Counted from the stretch's first letter, positions 1 through 8,611 are shown. The stretch is DNA of 41,313 bases from Deltaproteobacteria bacterium (GCA_016209105.1 JACQWR010000025.1:1-41313), one strand, 5' to 3'. Made by a program: numbers and translations. Notes: generated by a model not told the origin, from the letters alone.

Positions 1-160
1 CACTGATTGCCGGGATAACACCCGCGACTGCTTCATAAATTGCTCCTGCAGGTCTGCTCACCATCCGCCAGAAGAGAGTGAAAAGGAGCAGAAAACTAAT
101 TACCAGCAGATATTCAATACCCTTTGTCGCAAAGATATCTACATATGTGAACCCTTCCAT
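1..160 (-). CDS. Membrane-anchored protein, N-terminal part only (possibly GcvH-like)
   Basis: The gene runs off the left edge of the window, and 53 codons are visible. The start is the ATG at 160, preceded by a GAGGTG ribosome site. The peptide begins MEGFTYVDIFATKGIEYLL and has one hydrophobic segment at about residues 17-33, then a short basic stretch. From memory, this N-terminus resembles membrane-anchored glycine-cleavage-H-like proteins of deltaproteobacteria. That identity is uncertain because the lipoyl-type domain would lie outside the window. It follows the small membrane gene at 187-387 by 26 bp on the same strand, so the two are probably co-transcribed. Confidence 0.6.
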   Translation of the reverse strand, partial: MEGFTYVDIFATKGIEYLLVISFLLLFTLFWRMVSRPAGAIYEAVAGVIPAIS

Positions 161-186
161 TGTTGTCACCTCATTATTCTTAAAGT

Positions 187-387
187 TTACCCTTTTTCTT
201 TTTTATCCACAAGATCACCACCATCGGCCATGGTGAGTCCCAGTTGGAAATTAAGAGCGGCAGTCCGTTCTTTGTGGATTTTACCAACCCCATAATAATA
301 ATTGATACCCGTCACTGTTCCTATAATCCAGAACAGGGGCATCACTAATCCTAACATTGTGATAACGACTAAAATTGTGAGTTCCAT
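187..387 (-). CDS. Small membrane protein, unknown function
   Basis: This 66-residue protein has one long hydrophobic segment (about residues 3-28), then a polar, charged tail rich in Lys, Asp and Glu. An in-frame ATG lies at 393, but the AGGAGG site sits only 2 nt before it and 8 nt before the ATG at 387, so 387 is preferred. It is the first gene of a minus-strand pair with the gene at 1-160. The layout suggests a small subunit or companion of a membrane complex whose other genes lie to the left. I do not recognise the family. Confidence 0.6.
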   Translation of the reverse strand: MELTILVVITMLGLVMPLFWIIGTVTGINYYYGVGKIHKERTAALNFQLGLTMADGGDLVDKKEKG

Positions 388-512
388 AATCATTTCCTCC
401 TTTCCTGTATTATTTCTTTACTTATTAGTAATCCAATAACTATGCCAAAACAGAAAGGTCTGGATAATATTCGGCAATGTTAAATATAAATAACTAGTTA
501 TACATCTAAGCG

Positions 513-522
513 AACGATCGTT
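513..522. promoter_or_regulatory. Palindrome AACGATCGTT, possible TetR-type operator
   Basis: This perfect 10-bp palindrome sits in the AT-rich spacer, just upstream (on the minus strand) of a TATAAC-like hexamer that could serve the small membrane-protein pair. Alternating AACG/CGTT arms are common in operators of TetR-family repressors. No TetR gene is present in the window, so the role is a guess. Confidence 0.25.
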
Positions 523-865
523 TGGACTGTCGGCAAGATTGGCTGCCGTGTAAAAATGTAATATATATTAACATATCTTTATCGTGAATTTTTAATGATC
601 AATAATATCTATAAATATCAACTAATTAAGTTTGTTTAAACTGTTAAGAATATAAACACTCATGGTTTGGTAAAAAGCAGTAAGCATGGAGGGGTTCTGT
701 TTTCCAGAGGAGGAAACTTTATCTGGTAGGTTTAGATAAATATTTCAGGGCCTGAAGAATCAGGAACGTCATGAAGGGGCTTGTTGCGGATACGCAGCGG
801 CACAGGAAAAAGATCACTGAAGCGCTGAATTTTCATAAACGCGAGAGGCATTGAAGGACTTTTGC

Positions 866-914
866 TGACCGGGGGCGCACCTGCAAGCCCCGCCTTGTGG
901 GCGATGAGCTTCAC
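866..914 (+). repeat. Hairpin repeat family 2, copy 1
   Basis: The segment starts TGACCGGGGGCGCACC, continues with GCAAGCCCCGCC, and ends GAGCTTCAC. It is nearly identical over 37 bases to 5635-5671 and similar to 10891-10939 and 19528-19574. The second half can fold as a CCCCGCC/GGGCG stem. It lies in non-coding DNA. Confidence 0.6.
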
Positions 915-1062
915 AAAACCTATCATGAATATCCCCGGAATCCCGTATTTTCCGTACGAGTCGAATCCGCTTATTTTTTATAAAGTCGTTTATTGACGGA
1001 TTTTGAAAAAAATGCGAAATTTTATCCAATAATAATGAAGAGCGGCGTCATAATCAATTTAA

Positions 1063-1100
1063 ATTCGGCAGCGCTTACCCCGTAGCGTGCTCACGGGGAG
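1063..1100 (+). repeat. Dispersed repeat family 1, copy 1 (ATTCGGCAGCG plus hairpin)
   Basis: The copy begins ATTCGGCAGCG and runs into an imperfect CCCCGT/CACGGGG hairpin at 1078-1098. Other copies begin at 15906, 19631, 21811 and 38039, all in the same orientation and all intergenic. This copy ends about 45 bp before the start codon of the large secreted protein. Confidence 0.6.
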
Positions 1101-1144
1101 CTTTGGCCTCTTCAAGGCTTTTATTTCAAGGAGCGTGAATCACC

Positions 1145-4100
1145 ATGTTGAATAAATCATATTGTCCGCCGGGGAAAAAACGCGTCCCCGTAAATCGTTA
1201 TCATAAGACATGCCTGTTGCTCATCCCCTTTCTGGTGTTGTGCGTTTTTGTTGTCCAGGGAATAGATGCGAAGGCAGCCGACGATAACGCCGCGTATGCG
1301 GCGCCTCTTCTGCGGGGAAACGTCGTCCTGGAAGATGAATTCCACGGCTGGACATTAGATCCCTTGAAATGGGAAGAGCGCACGGCGACGGGAAAGGGGA
1401 CGGGTTTCGGTAACGGCAGCGGAAGCGCCGTTCGTCTTTCGGGCGATGCCCTGGTGATTTCCCAGGAAAAGACCGATTCAGGCGGGGCCGTGGTAACGAA
1501 GCCTATTACGCCAACAGCCGGGAAAATTCTCAAGATTACCAAGCGGACCTTCGTCCACTACGGCAACAGGTTCTTTTCGGGAGCGACGGCGATCCTCGGC
1601 GGAGAAACCCATGAGGATAATCTGGGGCAGATCGGCTACTACCATTACTATTCCGGAAAAGCCGCAGATAGGTTCAACGCCGGTTCCGTCAATTCAACCG
1701 CCGGGCTTTCTCCCACATGGGATCAGTGGTTCGATGAGGTCATAACCTATGATCCCGCGAGCGGGAAATTGACGCTTTCGGTAAACGGCGGCGCGCCTGT
1801 TTCGATTATGGCCACCCCCACTCGCAGTCCCTTTCGGGTAGGCATGCATAGCTATGGCTGGTACACAGGCCACACCCATAAAGTAGACCGGATCCGCATC
1901 GAATGGGCGGAGGGAAAACCTCAGGCGGCGCAGCCTCTCGTTGTGCGGACGGTAAAGCCTTCCGGTGATGCCTACGTGGTCAGTTATCAGGACAAGGTGC
2001 ATGTCACCATTCCCGGGGGGATGCTGACTTCGGAACAGCCCCTTACCATAGCAGCCGTTTCCCCCTCTGCGTCGAAGAATCCGCAGGGCGTCGCCGAACT
2101 GGCAGCCTATGCTATTTCGTTGGGAGATAGGCGCGCGTTTGAAAAACCAATCACGATAGAACTGGCATACAATCCCGCTCAGATTGAATCCGATCTGCCG
2201 CCGGAGAAAGCGCTCTTTGCGGCGTGGTGGGATGAGGAGCAGCAGGTATGGCAACCCGTCCCTGCCCAGGTGGACACCGTTCGGAATCTCGTCCGGATTT
2301 ACACGCGCCACTTGTCAGACTGGAAGCTCTACGCCTGGGACGCGAAGCACACTATTACGGAAAATGACCACTTTCGCATAGTCTATAAGCGAAACAGTGA
2401 AATCTGGATAGGTGAGACATATGCATTTGCCGAGAAATTCAAAGATCCCAAGAATGCCGAGAAGGTCGGGGGCCTTCTGGAGAATGCTTATGTCCAGTAT
2501 GCGGCAAAGGGTTTCAAGATGCCCTTTACCGGTTTCAGAACCCGCTTCATGTACGACATGACGTTTAATCCTGATTTCTCGATGAAAAGCTGGGTGTTTC
2601 TCGACCTCAAGGGGTTCATCTTCGAAAGCGAGATCGGCAGAGGTGTGCCGGAGTGGTCGAAATATACGGGCATCATATATTTACGGGGCATTTATGATCG
2701 CGAAGATCTCCTGAAGCATGACGTTGCCCATGAATTGTTCCACCAGATACAGAACGAATACCTGAGTATTGTCGGCATGGGCGGCATAAAGTGGTGGATC
2801 GAAGCGACGGCGGACTGCGCCGCTTCCACCTCATGGGGTGATCGGGAATTGATCTTGCCTTCGCGACGAATCGTTCCCCGAGAGTACCTGCCGGTGTCCC
2901 TCCTTACTGCCGACGGCGCGCACGAATATCTTACGTCTCACTTTGTTCGGTACATGATAAAACAGGCGCCGGATACGTTGAATTTCAAGGATATGTGGGA
3001 GGCGTCCACAAAGATGACCTCTCTTCAGGGGACGGACTTCCTCCTGAATCTCTCTAATTATATCTACCAGGTTTCCGGGAAACACCCTTCGGGGTTCTAC
3101 CGTCAATTTGCCGCCCATCTCCTCTTCGATCGAGATGCCCCGGTGCGATCGCCGGATATCAAGCGGGACGGTCTTACCGACGGGGATCGTATTCTCACCA
3201 AGGAACAGAGCAGCGCGGAGCCCTGGAAGGTTGCCCTTTCCGGCGGCTATACCGCCCGCGTGTGGAAGATCAAAGCCGAGATGAAAGAGGGGCAGTCCTC
3301 ACGGAGGTTGACGGTGAAGCTTGTCAACAAGACGGGCGCAGGCGTATGTGCCGATGTCTACCGGCTTGCTCAAGATGTGCGGCAGAGCGGCGTGACGACC
3401 GCTGCGGAACTCTGCAAGGCTGGAGACAGCGTCACGGTGGACGTGACCGCTTCCGACGGACTCTATGTGGTGGCTTCCAATACGGGTGTGGACGATGGGA
3501 CCTTGGAGGTCCTGGTGAGCGAGGCAGTACTCACCAGTTTGACAATAGACTTTCCTGAAGCCCTCAGCGGCACGGTAAGCGATAACCCTTGCGAGGTAAA
3601 GGCGAGGGCGCAGAATTTTCCCCAGGAAACGCAGAAAGTTCGGCTCGAATGGGACCTGAGCGAGGCCGGTGTCGCGGGCATTCCGGGAGAAGAAAGGGAT
3701 GTACAGCCGCTCCTGGAATTCAAGATCCCGGACAGGCAGGTGTTCCGCAAAAAAGGCTTGAGCAGGATCAAGGCAACGCTCTACGATATCAGTCCGAACC
3801 TGTCCATTCCCCGAAAACTGTCCGAAGCGAGTCTGGAGTTTTATATTGCGTCTATCGGGAGGGGCAAGGACAGGGCCGAGGTGGAAGAGGCGTTGAATTT
3901 TTCCGCGTTGCCCGTGGGAGATTTTACCTATAAATGGGACTTCGGGGACGGGAAAACGCTTTCTGCAAAGAATGCAAACATTACCCACAGGTACAAGAGT
4001 CCGGGTAAATACCGGATAGACTTGAAGCTCCTCAACGCGAAAGGAGACAAGCTGCTGGCAACGGACGGGTTGCTCGTGGAAGTTATTGCAAAGGATGCCG

Positions 4101-5290
4101 GGACCAAAACGAAGAGTTCTCTGGGAACGAAGGGGTGGGCTGCGTTGCTGCCGGAAATTGCGCCGATCGGGGCTAACCAGAAGATCTTTCCGGTGCCCAC
4201 ATTAGGCGAAGTGAAACATGGCTATGCCTTCCAGGGGATTGACCGGGGCAAGTTCGTCTGGACGCGAACGATCGAACAAGGCACCTGCACGGTACGGGGA
4301 AATAAAGAAAAACAAGAACCCTATCGGGTTTGGTATGAGGCCGCGGTAAGCCCCCAGTATGCGTCTTTTCCTTCCTTCAAAACGCCCGGCCCGGACGGCG
4401 TTTGGCCGGCGGCCCAGCAAGGCTATGACGCATGGGTGCGAAACGCAGCGATGGCGACAAAAAAGGTCGATATCGGCGATCTTGCCATTGCCGCGCGCGT
4501 GATAAATCAACCGGTATCCCACTGTTCGGCATGGCGCGGCCCCTTTAATATAGCCGCCCGCGTGGACTTGATGATGTCGAAACCGTGCGCCTTTCCGGAA
4601 GAAAAATTACGCGCGCTCCATGAGGGCACCCTCGAAGAGGCGGTTGATCTGACCAAGAGCGTCATGACGCAATTTGATGAGTGGTACGGCTACCGCGTGG
4701 CCGATGGTCCCGGGGTCAAGGGTCTTTACACCCCGTTCGATGCGAGTCGTTATGCCCCAAAGCCGGAGGAACGGCCTTCCGGTTTCAAACTACGGACGGA
4801 GCGCGCGTTACTCGTCTGGCAGTGGCACGAACAGTATTCTCAAGAGAAAGATCTGAATGGGGCGGTATGGGCATCTAATTATGTTCTTGGGCTCACTTCT
4901 TTCCAACCGGAGGCGAAGGACCCCTCGGCGGAAGACCCGTTGAATAAGGCCCATAAATTTTTCGAAACGATGACGAAGACATTTACCGAGGGACTGGCGC
5001 AAAGACCCGATTTGTGGGAATTTAGAAAATCGGGGAATATCTCTCTGCCGGGGGCGGATGAAGCTGTGGAATTATTATGGAGACCTAAGATTGCCCGCAT
5101 CGGCCGTCATGGTACGGGCGGGCATATCATACTCGTCCGACGGACAAATGTGGTGGTGGCCTGTACCGTTGATCGTTACATAACCCGTATGACCCGGTAC
5201 GAGGAGGTATCTTTCCCCCTGGAGCCCGTTGCGGACAACGTGAAACTGATGAACATCGTGCTGGAGAAGATGAAGAAGGACAGGTTTTAG
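1145..5290 (+). CDS. Large secreted PKD-domain protein with HExxH metallopeptidase-like centre
   Basis: This 1381-residue protein has an N-terminal signal sequence (basic stretch, hydrophobic core about residues 22-38, likely cleavage near AKA-A), so it is probably exported. Residues about 50-260 look like a concanavalin/LamG-type beta-sandwich. Residues about 270-400 resemble a ZU5-like module. The central region contains HELFH at 529-533 and a Glu at 553 within WWIEATAD; that HExxH plus Glu 20 residues later is the zinc-binding pattern of gluzincin peptidases. A PKD domain (WDFGDG at about 931-936) follows at about 890-985. I do not recognise the last ~370 residues. The start ATG follows AAGGAG by about 12 nt. 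It appears monocistronic. The zinc site is seen; the substrate is unknown. Confidence 0.85.
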   Translation: MLNKSYCPPGKKRVPVNRYHKTCLLLIPFLVLCVFVVQGIDAKAADDNAAYAAPLLRGNVVLEDEFHGWTLDPLKWEERTATGKGTGFGNGSGSAVRLSGDALVISQEKTDSGGAVVTKPITPTAGKILKITKRTFVHYGNRFFSGATAILGGETHEDNLGQIGYYHYYSGKAADRFNAGSVNSTAGLSPTWDQWFDEVITYDPASGKLTLSVNGGAPVSIMATPTRSPFRVGMHSYGWYTGHTHKVDRIRIEWAEGKPQAAQPLVVRTVKPSGDAYVVSYQDKVHVTIPGGMLTSEQPLTIAAVSPSASKNPQGVAELAAYAISLGDRRAFEKPITIELAYNPAQIESDLPPEKALFAAWWDEEQQVWQPVPAQVDTVRNLVRIYTRHLSDWKLYAWDAKHTITENDHFRIVYKRNSEIWIGETYAFAEKFKDPKNAEKVGGLLENAYVQYAAKGFKMPFTGFRTRFMYDMTFNPDFSMKSWVFLDLKGFIFESEIGRGVPEWSKYTGIIYLRGIYDREDLLKHDVAHELFHQIQNEYLSIVGMGGIKWWIEATADCAASTSWGDRELILPSRRIVPREYLPVSLLTADGAHEYLTSHFVRYMIKQAPDTLNFKDMWEASTKMTSLQGTDFLLNLSNYIYQVSGKHPSGFYRQFAAHLLFDRDAPVRSPDIKRDGLTDGDRILTKEQSSAEPWKVALSGGYTARVWKIKAEMKEGQSSRRLTVKLVNKTGAGVCADVYRLAQDVRQSGVTTAAELCKAGDSVTVDVTASDGLYVVASNTGVDDGTLEVLVSEAVLTSLTIDFPEALSGTVSDNPCEVKARAQNFPQETQKVRLEWDLSEAGVAGIPGEERDVQPLLEFKIPDRQVFRKKGLSRIKATLYDISPNLSIPRKLSEASLEFYIASIGRGKDRAEVEEALNFSALPVGDFTYKWDFGDGKTLSAKNANITHRYKSPGKYRIDLKLLNAKGDKLLATDGLLVEVIAKDAGTKTKSSLGTKGWAALLPEIAPIGANQKIFPVPTLGEVKHGYAFQGIDRGKFVWTRTIEQGTCTVRGNKEKQEPYRVWYEAAVSPQYASFPSFKTPGPDGVWPAAQQGYDAWVRNAAMATKKVDIGDLAIAARVINQPVSHCSAWRGPFNIAARVDLMMSKPCAFPEEKLRALHEGTLEEAVDLTKSVMTQFDEWYGYRVADGPGVKGLYTPFDASRYAPKPEERPSGFKLRTERALLVWQWHEQYSQEKDLNGAVWASNYVLGLTSFQPEAKDPSAEDPLNKAHKFFETMTKTFTEGLAQRPDLWEFRKSGNISLPGADEAVELLWRPKIARIGRHGTGGHIILVRRTNVVVACTVDRYITRMTRYEEVSFPLEPVADNVKLMNIVLEKMKKDRF

Positions 5291-5358
5291 TAACGTATTT
5301 TCCCGATTGGTTCTTCAAATATGGCTATTCCCATATATTTCGGGTAATATCCGAACCC

Positions 5359-5637
5359 ATGATAAAGCTATTTTTCCTCAGGAAACTTGTTGCGAGGCAT
5401 AGGAATTTAATTTTTCTGGAAGGCCGGCAGATGCAGGATTTCCTGAAACTGCTGATGAAACCGAGGAACACCGATGTCAAATGGACGAAGGAGGAGATTC
5501 GTCAACTTAAAGTTCACTTAAAGCGTTTGTCTTTTTATATTCCTGCCTTGGTCATTTTTCTATTGCCCTTCGGCGCATTGCTGTTGCCTGTCCTTGCCGA
5601 ATTGCTGGACAGACGGAAAAAGCGCCGCAGGATTTGA
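5359..5637 (+). CDS. LETM1-domain-like mini membrane protein
   Basis: This 92-residue protein has a basic N-terminal half and one hydrophobic segment (about residues 60-80: FYIPALVIFLLPFGALLLPV), followed by a basic tail. The P-F-G-A-L-L-L-P-V pattern resembles the membrane segment of LETM1-like proteins, which in mitochondria affect cation exchange and ribosome binding. The protein is far shorter than LETM1 and covers only this core. The stop codon TGA is also the first three bases of a family 2 repeat copy, so the original C-terminus may have been changed. The function in bacteria is unknown. Confidence 0.6.
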   Translation: MIKLFFLRKLVARHRNLIFLEGRQMQDFLKLLMKPRNTDVKWTKEEIRQLKVHLKRLSFYIPALVIFLLPFGALLLPVLAELLDRRKKRRRI

Positions 5638-5671
5638 CCGGGGGCGCACCTGCAAGCCCCGCCCTGTGGGC
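5635..5671 (+). repeat. Hairpin repeat family 2, copy 2
   Basis: This is nearly base-for-base the same as 866-902. The first TGA is the stop codon of the LETM1-like gene. The right end abuts the fic remnant, so the repeat lies at a junction between broken genes. Confidence 0.65.
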
Positions 5672-5744
5672 CGGCATCGGCAAGAACTGTGAACCGATGA
5701 CGGAACTCTTTCAGGAGGTCATTTGCTTCCGTATATGCTATTAG
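5658..5744 (+). pseudogene. Remnant of the 3' end of a fic gene
   Basis: One frame reads PALWAGIGKNCEPMTELFQEVI and stops at the TAG at 5742-5744. This matches the C-terminal segment DALWAGIGRDYEPITGIFREIV of the Fic protein encoded at 6309-6956. Nothing upstream encodes the rest of a Fic domain, so this is a fragment. It is joined to the cation-efflux remnant by about 20-30 bp of overlap in another frame. Confidence 0.6.
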
Positions 5745-6108
5745 CCTGTATGCTGTTGGAAAGAGCAGCGATCTGAAAGCCGCGTCAGCGAAACTCAGCG
5801 GTTTTGGCCAAATATTCCTGTCCCTGTTGGTGCTCGCTGACGTTCTCAGGCGGTTTATACTCGGCAGTGATCCGGTCAGCGCCCTCATGATGGGTGTTGG
5901 TGTCATCGATCTGTTTGCCAATACCGCCTGTCTCTTCCTCATAGGCAAGCATCGGGATGGTGGGGTGCACATGCGTGCGTCATTGATATTTTCCAAGAAT
6001 GACATGATTGCCAATATTGGCGTTATCTTGTCCGGCGTCCTTAAAATCTTGAAAGAGGCGGCAGAAGATCAATGTAGTTCCGTCTGTGAATCAACCAAAA
6101 ACACCTAA
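5713..6108 (+). pseudogene. Remnant of a cation diffusion facilitator (CDF) efflux gene
   Basis: The frame reads through YAISLYAVGKSSDLKAASAK, then a GSDP segment, then residues like DLFANTACLFLIGKHRDG, VHMRASLIFSKND and IANIGVILSG. These are the central membrane segments of CDF metal-ion antiporters (Zn/Co/Cd efflux). The first ~80-100 residues of the family are missing. After GVILSG the sequence jumps straight to KILKEA, which in the family comes after a further membrane segment, so there is also an internal deletion. No start codon or ribosome site fits an intact gene. It is a decayed gene, not a functional transporter. Confidence 0.65.
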
Positions 6109-6133
6109 CCCCTGAGATTGACATTATAAGCAT

Positions 6134-6163
6134 AGCTCCCCGCTCAGAGGGTGGGGAGCTTCA
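6134..6163 (+). repeat. Hairpin related to repeat family 2, copy 3
   Basis: AGCTCCCC (6134-6141) pairs perfectly with GGGGAGCT (6153-6160), followed by TCA. It matches only the hairpin half of the family. It lies 25 bp after the end of the CDF remnant and before the Fic gene. Confidence 0.45.
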
Positions 6164-6308
6164 TAAGCCCTTTGCCGGTGGTTTCCACTTCAAAAAAATG
6201 ATCGTTTGTTCTATATACTACCTGCTTCTGTAATGGAAAAAACTCTACCGGACCGATAAATCCGGCCGATCCGGCAGAGAGAAAATTTATTTGATTAGGG
6301 GAATGTTC

Positions 6309-6956
6309 ATGAAAGAATTGGAAAGTAACAATAATAAGGCGTCGGTCGGGGAGCGGTCTGAACCTGGTCCCGGAAATCCGGTGATGGCAAACCTGCGCGG
6401 GATTGCCGACCGTGCCGAAATGGATCGTCTCGAAACGGAGGAACTCCGGCGCGTCACGGAACAATTCCTTGGTGAGACCGGTCCGGAGCGCCGGTTTACC
6501 ACCGCCGACATCCGCCGCATGCATCGGGAATGGCTTGGCGGGATCTACCCATGGGCGGGCGAATACCGCCAGGCGCCCATGAACAGGGAACGGGTTCGCT
6601 TTGCATCACCGGCCCAGATTCCCGGGCTGATGCAGGAACTGGAAGATATGGTGCTGCAGCGTTACATGCCCTGTGCCGGTTCACCGGAACAGGTTGCGAC
6701 CGCGCTTGCCATAGTGCATGCCGAACTGGTGTTGATCCATCCTTTTCCTGACGGCAACATCCGCGTTGCGCAACTGCTTGGCACGCTCATGGGAAAACAG
6801 GCAGGCATGCCGCCCCTCGATTTCTCAATTACGAGCGGTGAAAACTGGGAAAATTACCTTGATGCCCTCTGGGCCGGTATCGGCAGGGACTATGAACCGA
6901 TAACGGGAATTTTTCGGGAGATTGTTCGCCGAAGCTCAACACTTACAAAAGAATGA
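6309..6956 (+). CDS. Fic/Doc family protein with degenerate catalytic motif
   Basis: This 216-residue protein belongs to the Fic fold, whose members transfer AMP or related groups to target proteins. Helix residues around 60-85 (FTTADIRRMHREWLGGIYPWAGEYR) fit the family. The active-site loop is HPFPDGNIRVAQ at 144-155. The usual form is HxFx(D/E)GNGRxxR, so the second glycine is Ile151 and the last arginine is Gln155, while the catalytic His144 is kept. The start at 6309 has an AGGGGA site 6 nt upstream; the in-frame ATG at 6303 would be too close to it. A fic 3' remnant lies upstream, so a second copy may once have existed. No antitoxin partner is visible. Activity is doubtful. Confidence 0.8.
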   Translation: MKELESNNNKASVGERSEPGPGNPVMANLRGIADRAEMDRLETEELRRVTEQFLGETGPERRFTTADIRRMHREWLGGIYPWAGEYRQAPMNRERVRFASPAQIPGLMQELEDMVLQRYMPCAGSPEQVATALAIVHAELVLIHPFPDGNIRVAQLLGTLMGKQAGMPPLDFSITSGENWENYLDALWAGIGRDYEPITGIFREIVRRSSTLTKE

Positions 6957-7001
6957 AAAAATCCGGTGACAACGATTGCTATCCCTCCTCTCTGCAAACG
7001 C

Positions 7002-7030
7002 TTGACAGGGCAATAAGGCGCATGTTAGCC
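7002..7030 (+). promoter_or_regulatory. Possible sigma-70 promoter for hcrBCA
   Basis: A perfect TTGACA lies at 7002-7007. With an 18-nt spacer the -10 would be TAGCCT (7026-7031), which is weak. It is about 100 bp upstream of the first gene of the operon. The poor -10 would fit an activator-dependent promoter. Confidence 0.3.
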
Positions 7031-7133
7031 TGCCAACATCGGCAGTTCGGTCGGGGAGGGGCGGGCGAGCCGGCGAAAACATCCCCGTACAAACAACCCC
7101 TTTTCCGTCAGACAGTTCAAAGGAGACATCCAG

Positions 7134-8090
7134 ATGCGTCTTCCCAAATTTACCCATCATCAACCCACAAGGATTGAGGATGCCATTCATGCCCTGGCCG
7201 ATAACCCCGGCGCCAAAGCCGTGGCCGGCGGGACCGACCTCCTGGTAAACATGAAGCACCGGGTTGAACTGCCGCCCGCTCTGGTGAGCTTGTCCCGGAT
7301 TGACGAGCTCAGGGGCATCCGACGCGAAGGCGATGCCACGGTTATCGGCGCGTGTACGACGCTCAAGGAGATACAGCGGGACGAGGAGCTTGGACGAAAA
7401 TTTCCGGCGCTCGTTCAAGCGGCGATGGCTGTCGGGTCTTACCGACACCAGACGATGGGCACACTGGCCGGGAATCTTTGTCAGAACACCCGCTGTCGCT
7501 TCTTCAACCAGTCGTGGGAGTGGCGCCGGGTCCGAAGCCTCTGCTTCAAGGCGGGAGGCGAGGACTGTCACGTGGTCGGGAAAAAAAATATCTGCTTCTC
7601 CACGTACTCCGGTGATATGGCGCCCGCGCTGCTCGTTCTGAATGCCGCAATTCGGATCCAGGGCCCGCAGGGCATCAGCCACATCCCCCTGGCAGACCTC
7701 TTTTCCGGCCAGGGGAAAAGCCCCTTGGCTCTCGCATCGGCCCACATAGTTACCGCCGTTGTGATCCCGGAAGCCTCCGGGAACGGTCTGTCCCATTACG
7801 AAAAGTTCAGTTTGCGGGATTCCATAGACTTTCCGATCGTGGGAGCAGCGGTCTGGCGGGAAAACGGCTCCGTCCGCGTCGCATTCACGGCGGTAGATCG
7901 GGCACCGGTGAGGGCGCAGGCCATCGAGGCGGCGCTCCAAGGACAAAAGCTTACCGGGCCGGCAATCGAGAAGGCGGCATCCCTTGCTGCGAAGTCGGTG
8001 AAGCTTGTCCCCACCACGATTCACCCGGTTGCCTTCAAGCGGGATATCATGGCCAGCCTGTTTATCAGAGCCGTTCGTGCGCTGGGTTGA
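7134..8090 (+). CDS. hcrB: 4-hydroxybenzoyl-CoA reductase-type FAD subunit (beta)
   Basis: This 318-residue subunit of the xanthine oxidase family binds FAD (AGGTDLLVNMK at about 31-41; TMGTLAGNL at about 108-115). It carries an insertion with four cysteines, C121, C137, C145 and C154, in NTRC, SLCFK, EDCHV and NICFS. Ordinary xanthine-dehydrogenase or CO-dehydrogenase medium subunits lack this. It is the extra [4Fe-4S] loop of 4-hydroxybenzoyl-CoA reductase, which lets ferredoxin-derived electrons run through the enzyme to remove the phenolic hydroxyl. AGGAG lies 8 nt before the start. It is the first gene of a three-gene operon. The substrate may be 4-hydroxybenzoyl-CoA or a close relative. 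Confidence 0.85.
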   Translation: MRLPKFTHHQPTRIEDAIHALADNPGAKAVAGGTDLLVNMKHRVELPPALVSLSRIDELRGIRREGDATVIGACTTLKEIQRDEELGRKFPALVQAAMAVGSYRHQTMGTLAGNLCQNTRCRFFNQSWEWRRVRSLCFKAGGEDCHVVGKKNICFSTYSGDMAPALLVLNAAIRIQGPQGISHIPLADLFSGQGKSPLALASAHIVTAVVIPEASGNGLSHYEKFSLRDSIDFPIVGAAVWRENGSVRVAFTAVDRAPVRAQAIEAALQGQKLTGPAIEKAASLAAKSVKLVPTTIHPVAFKRDIMASLFIRAVRALG

Positions 8091-8125
8091 CGGCGAGGCG
8101 TCGGAATCGAGAGGAAAGGACGAAA

Positions 8126-8611
8126 ATGAACGAAAAGCGGATTCTTCAACTCCACGTCAACGGCGATCTCTACGAGGTCCTCTGCGCTCCCAACACGACG
8201 CTCCTGGAGGCCCTGCGGGAGAAGGCTTTGCTCACAGGAACAAAGCGGGGTTGCGATCTCGGCGCCTGCGGCGCCTGTACCGTTCTCATGGATGGTCAGG
8301 CCGTTCTCTCCTGTCTCACCCTGGCGGTAGATGCCGTGGGCAGGAAAATTCGAACCATTGAGGGGATAGCGGAAAACGGAGAACTCTCACTCCTCCAGAA
8401 AAGTTTCGTGGACCACGGCGCCCTCCAGTGCGGTTTCTGCTCACCCGGTTTCATCATGAGCGCGACCGAGCTTTTAGCGGAGAATCCAAAGCCCACCCGT
8501 AAAGAGATTCAACGAAAACTTGCCGGGAACCTCTGCCGGTGCACAGGCTACATCAAGATCGTGGAAGCGGTAGAGATTGCCGCGGCGAAGATCGCGGGGG
8601 GTGCGTCATGA
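8126..8611 (+). CDS. hcrC: 4-hydroxybenzoyl-CoA reductase-type [2Fe-2S] subunit (gamma)
   Basis: This 161-residue iron-sulfur subunit has the plant-ferredoxin-type cluster cysteines C43, C48, C51 and C63 and the second cluster cysteines C102, C105, C137 and C139 (QCGFC and CRC). These two [2Fe-2S] clusters link the FAD/[4Fe-4S] subunit to the molybdenum centre. The ATG at 8126 is chosen because a GAGGAAAGGA site lies just upstream; an in-frame upstream extension has no such site. The stop overlaps the next start by 4 bp (ATGA), so translation is coupled. Confidence 0.9.
   Translation: MNEKRILQLHVNGDLYEVLCAPNTTLLEALREKALLTGTKRGCDLGACGACTVLMDGQAVLSCLTLAVDAVGRKIRTIEGIAENGELSLLQKSFVDHGALQCGFCSPGFIMSATELLAENPKPTRKEIQRKLAGNLCRCTGYIKIVEAVEIAAAKIAGGAS

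Larger units (their letters stand above)
388..1144. other. Long intergenic region, AT-rich on the left
   Basis: I see no credible gene in these 757 bases. The part from about 420 to 680 is strongly AT-rich and should hold the promoter of the minus-strand pair; on that strand a TATAAC-like -10 lies next to the palindrome at 513-522. The part from about 730 to 1100 has higher GC and short reading frames with no recognisable product. It carries one copy of each of the two repeat families described separately (866-914 and 1063-1100). It may be decayed coding DNA. Confidence 0.6.
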
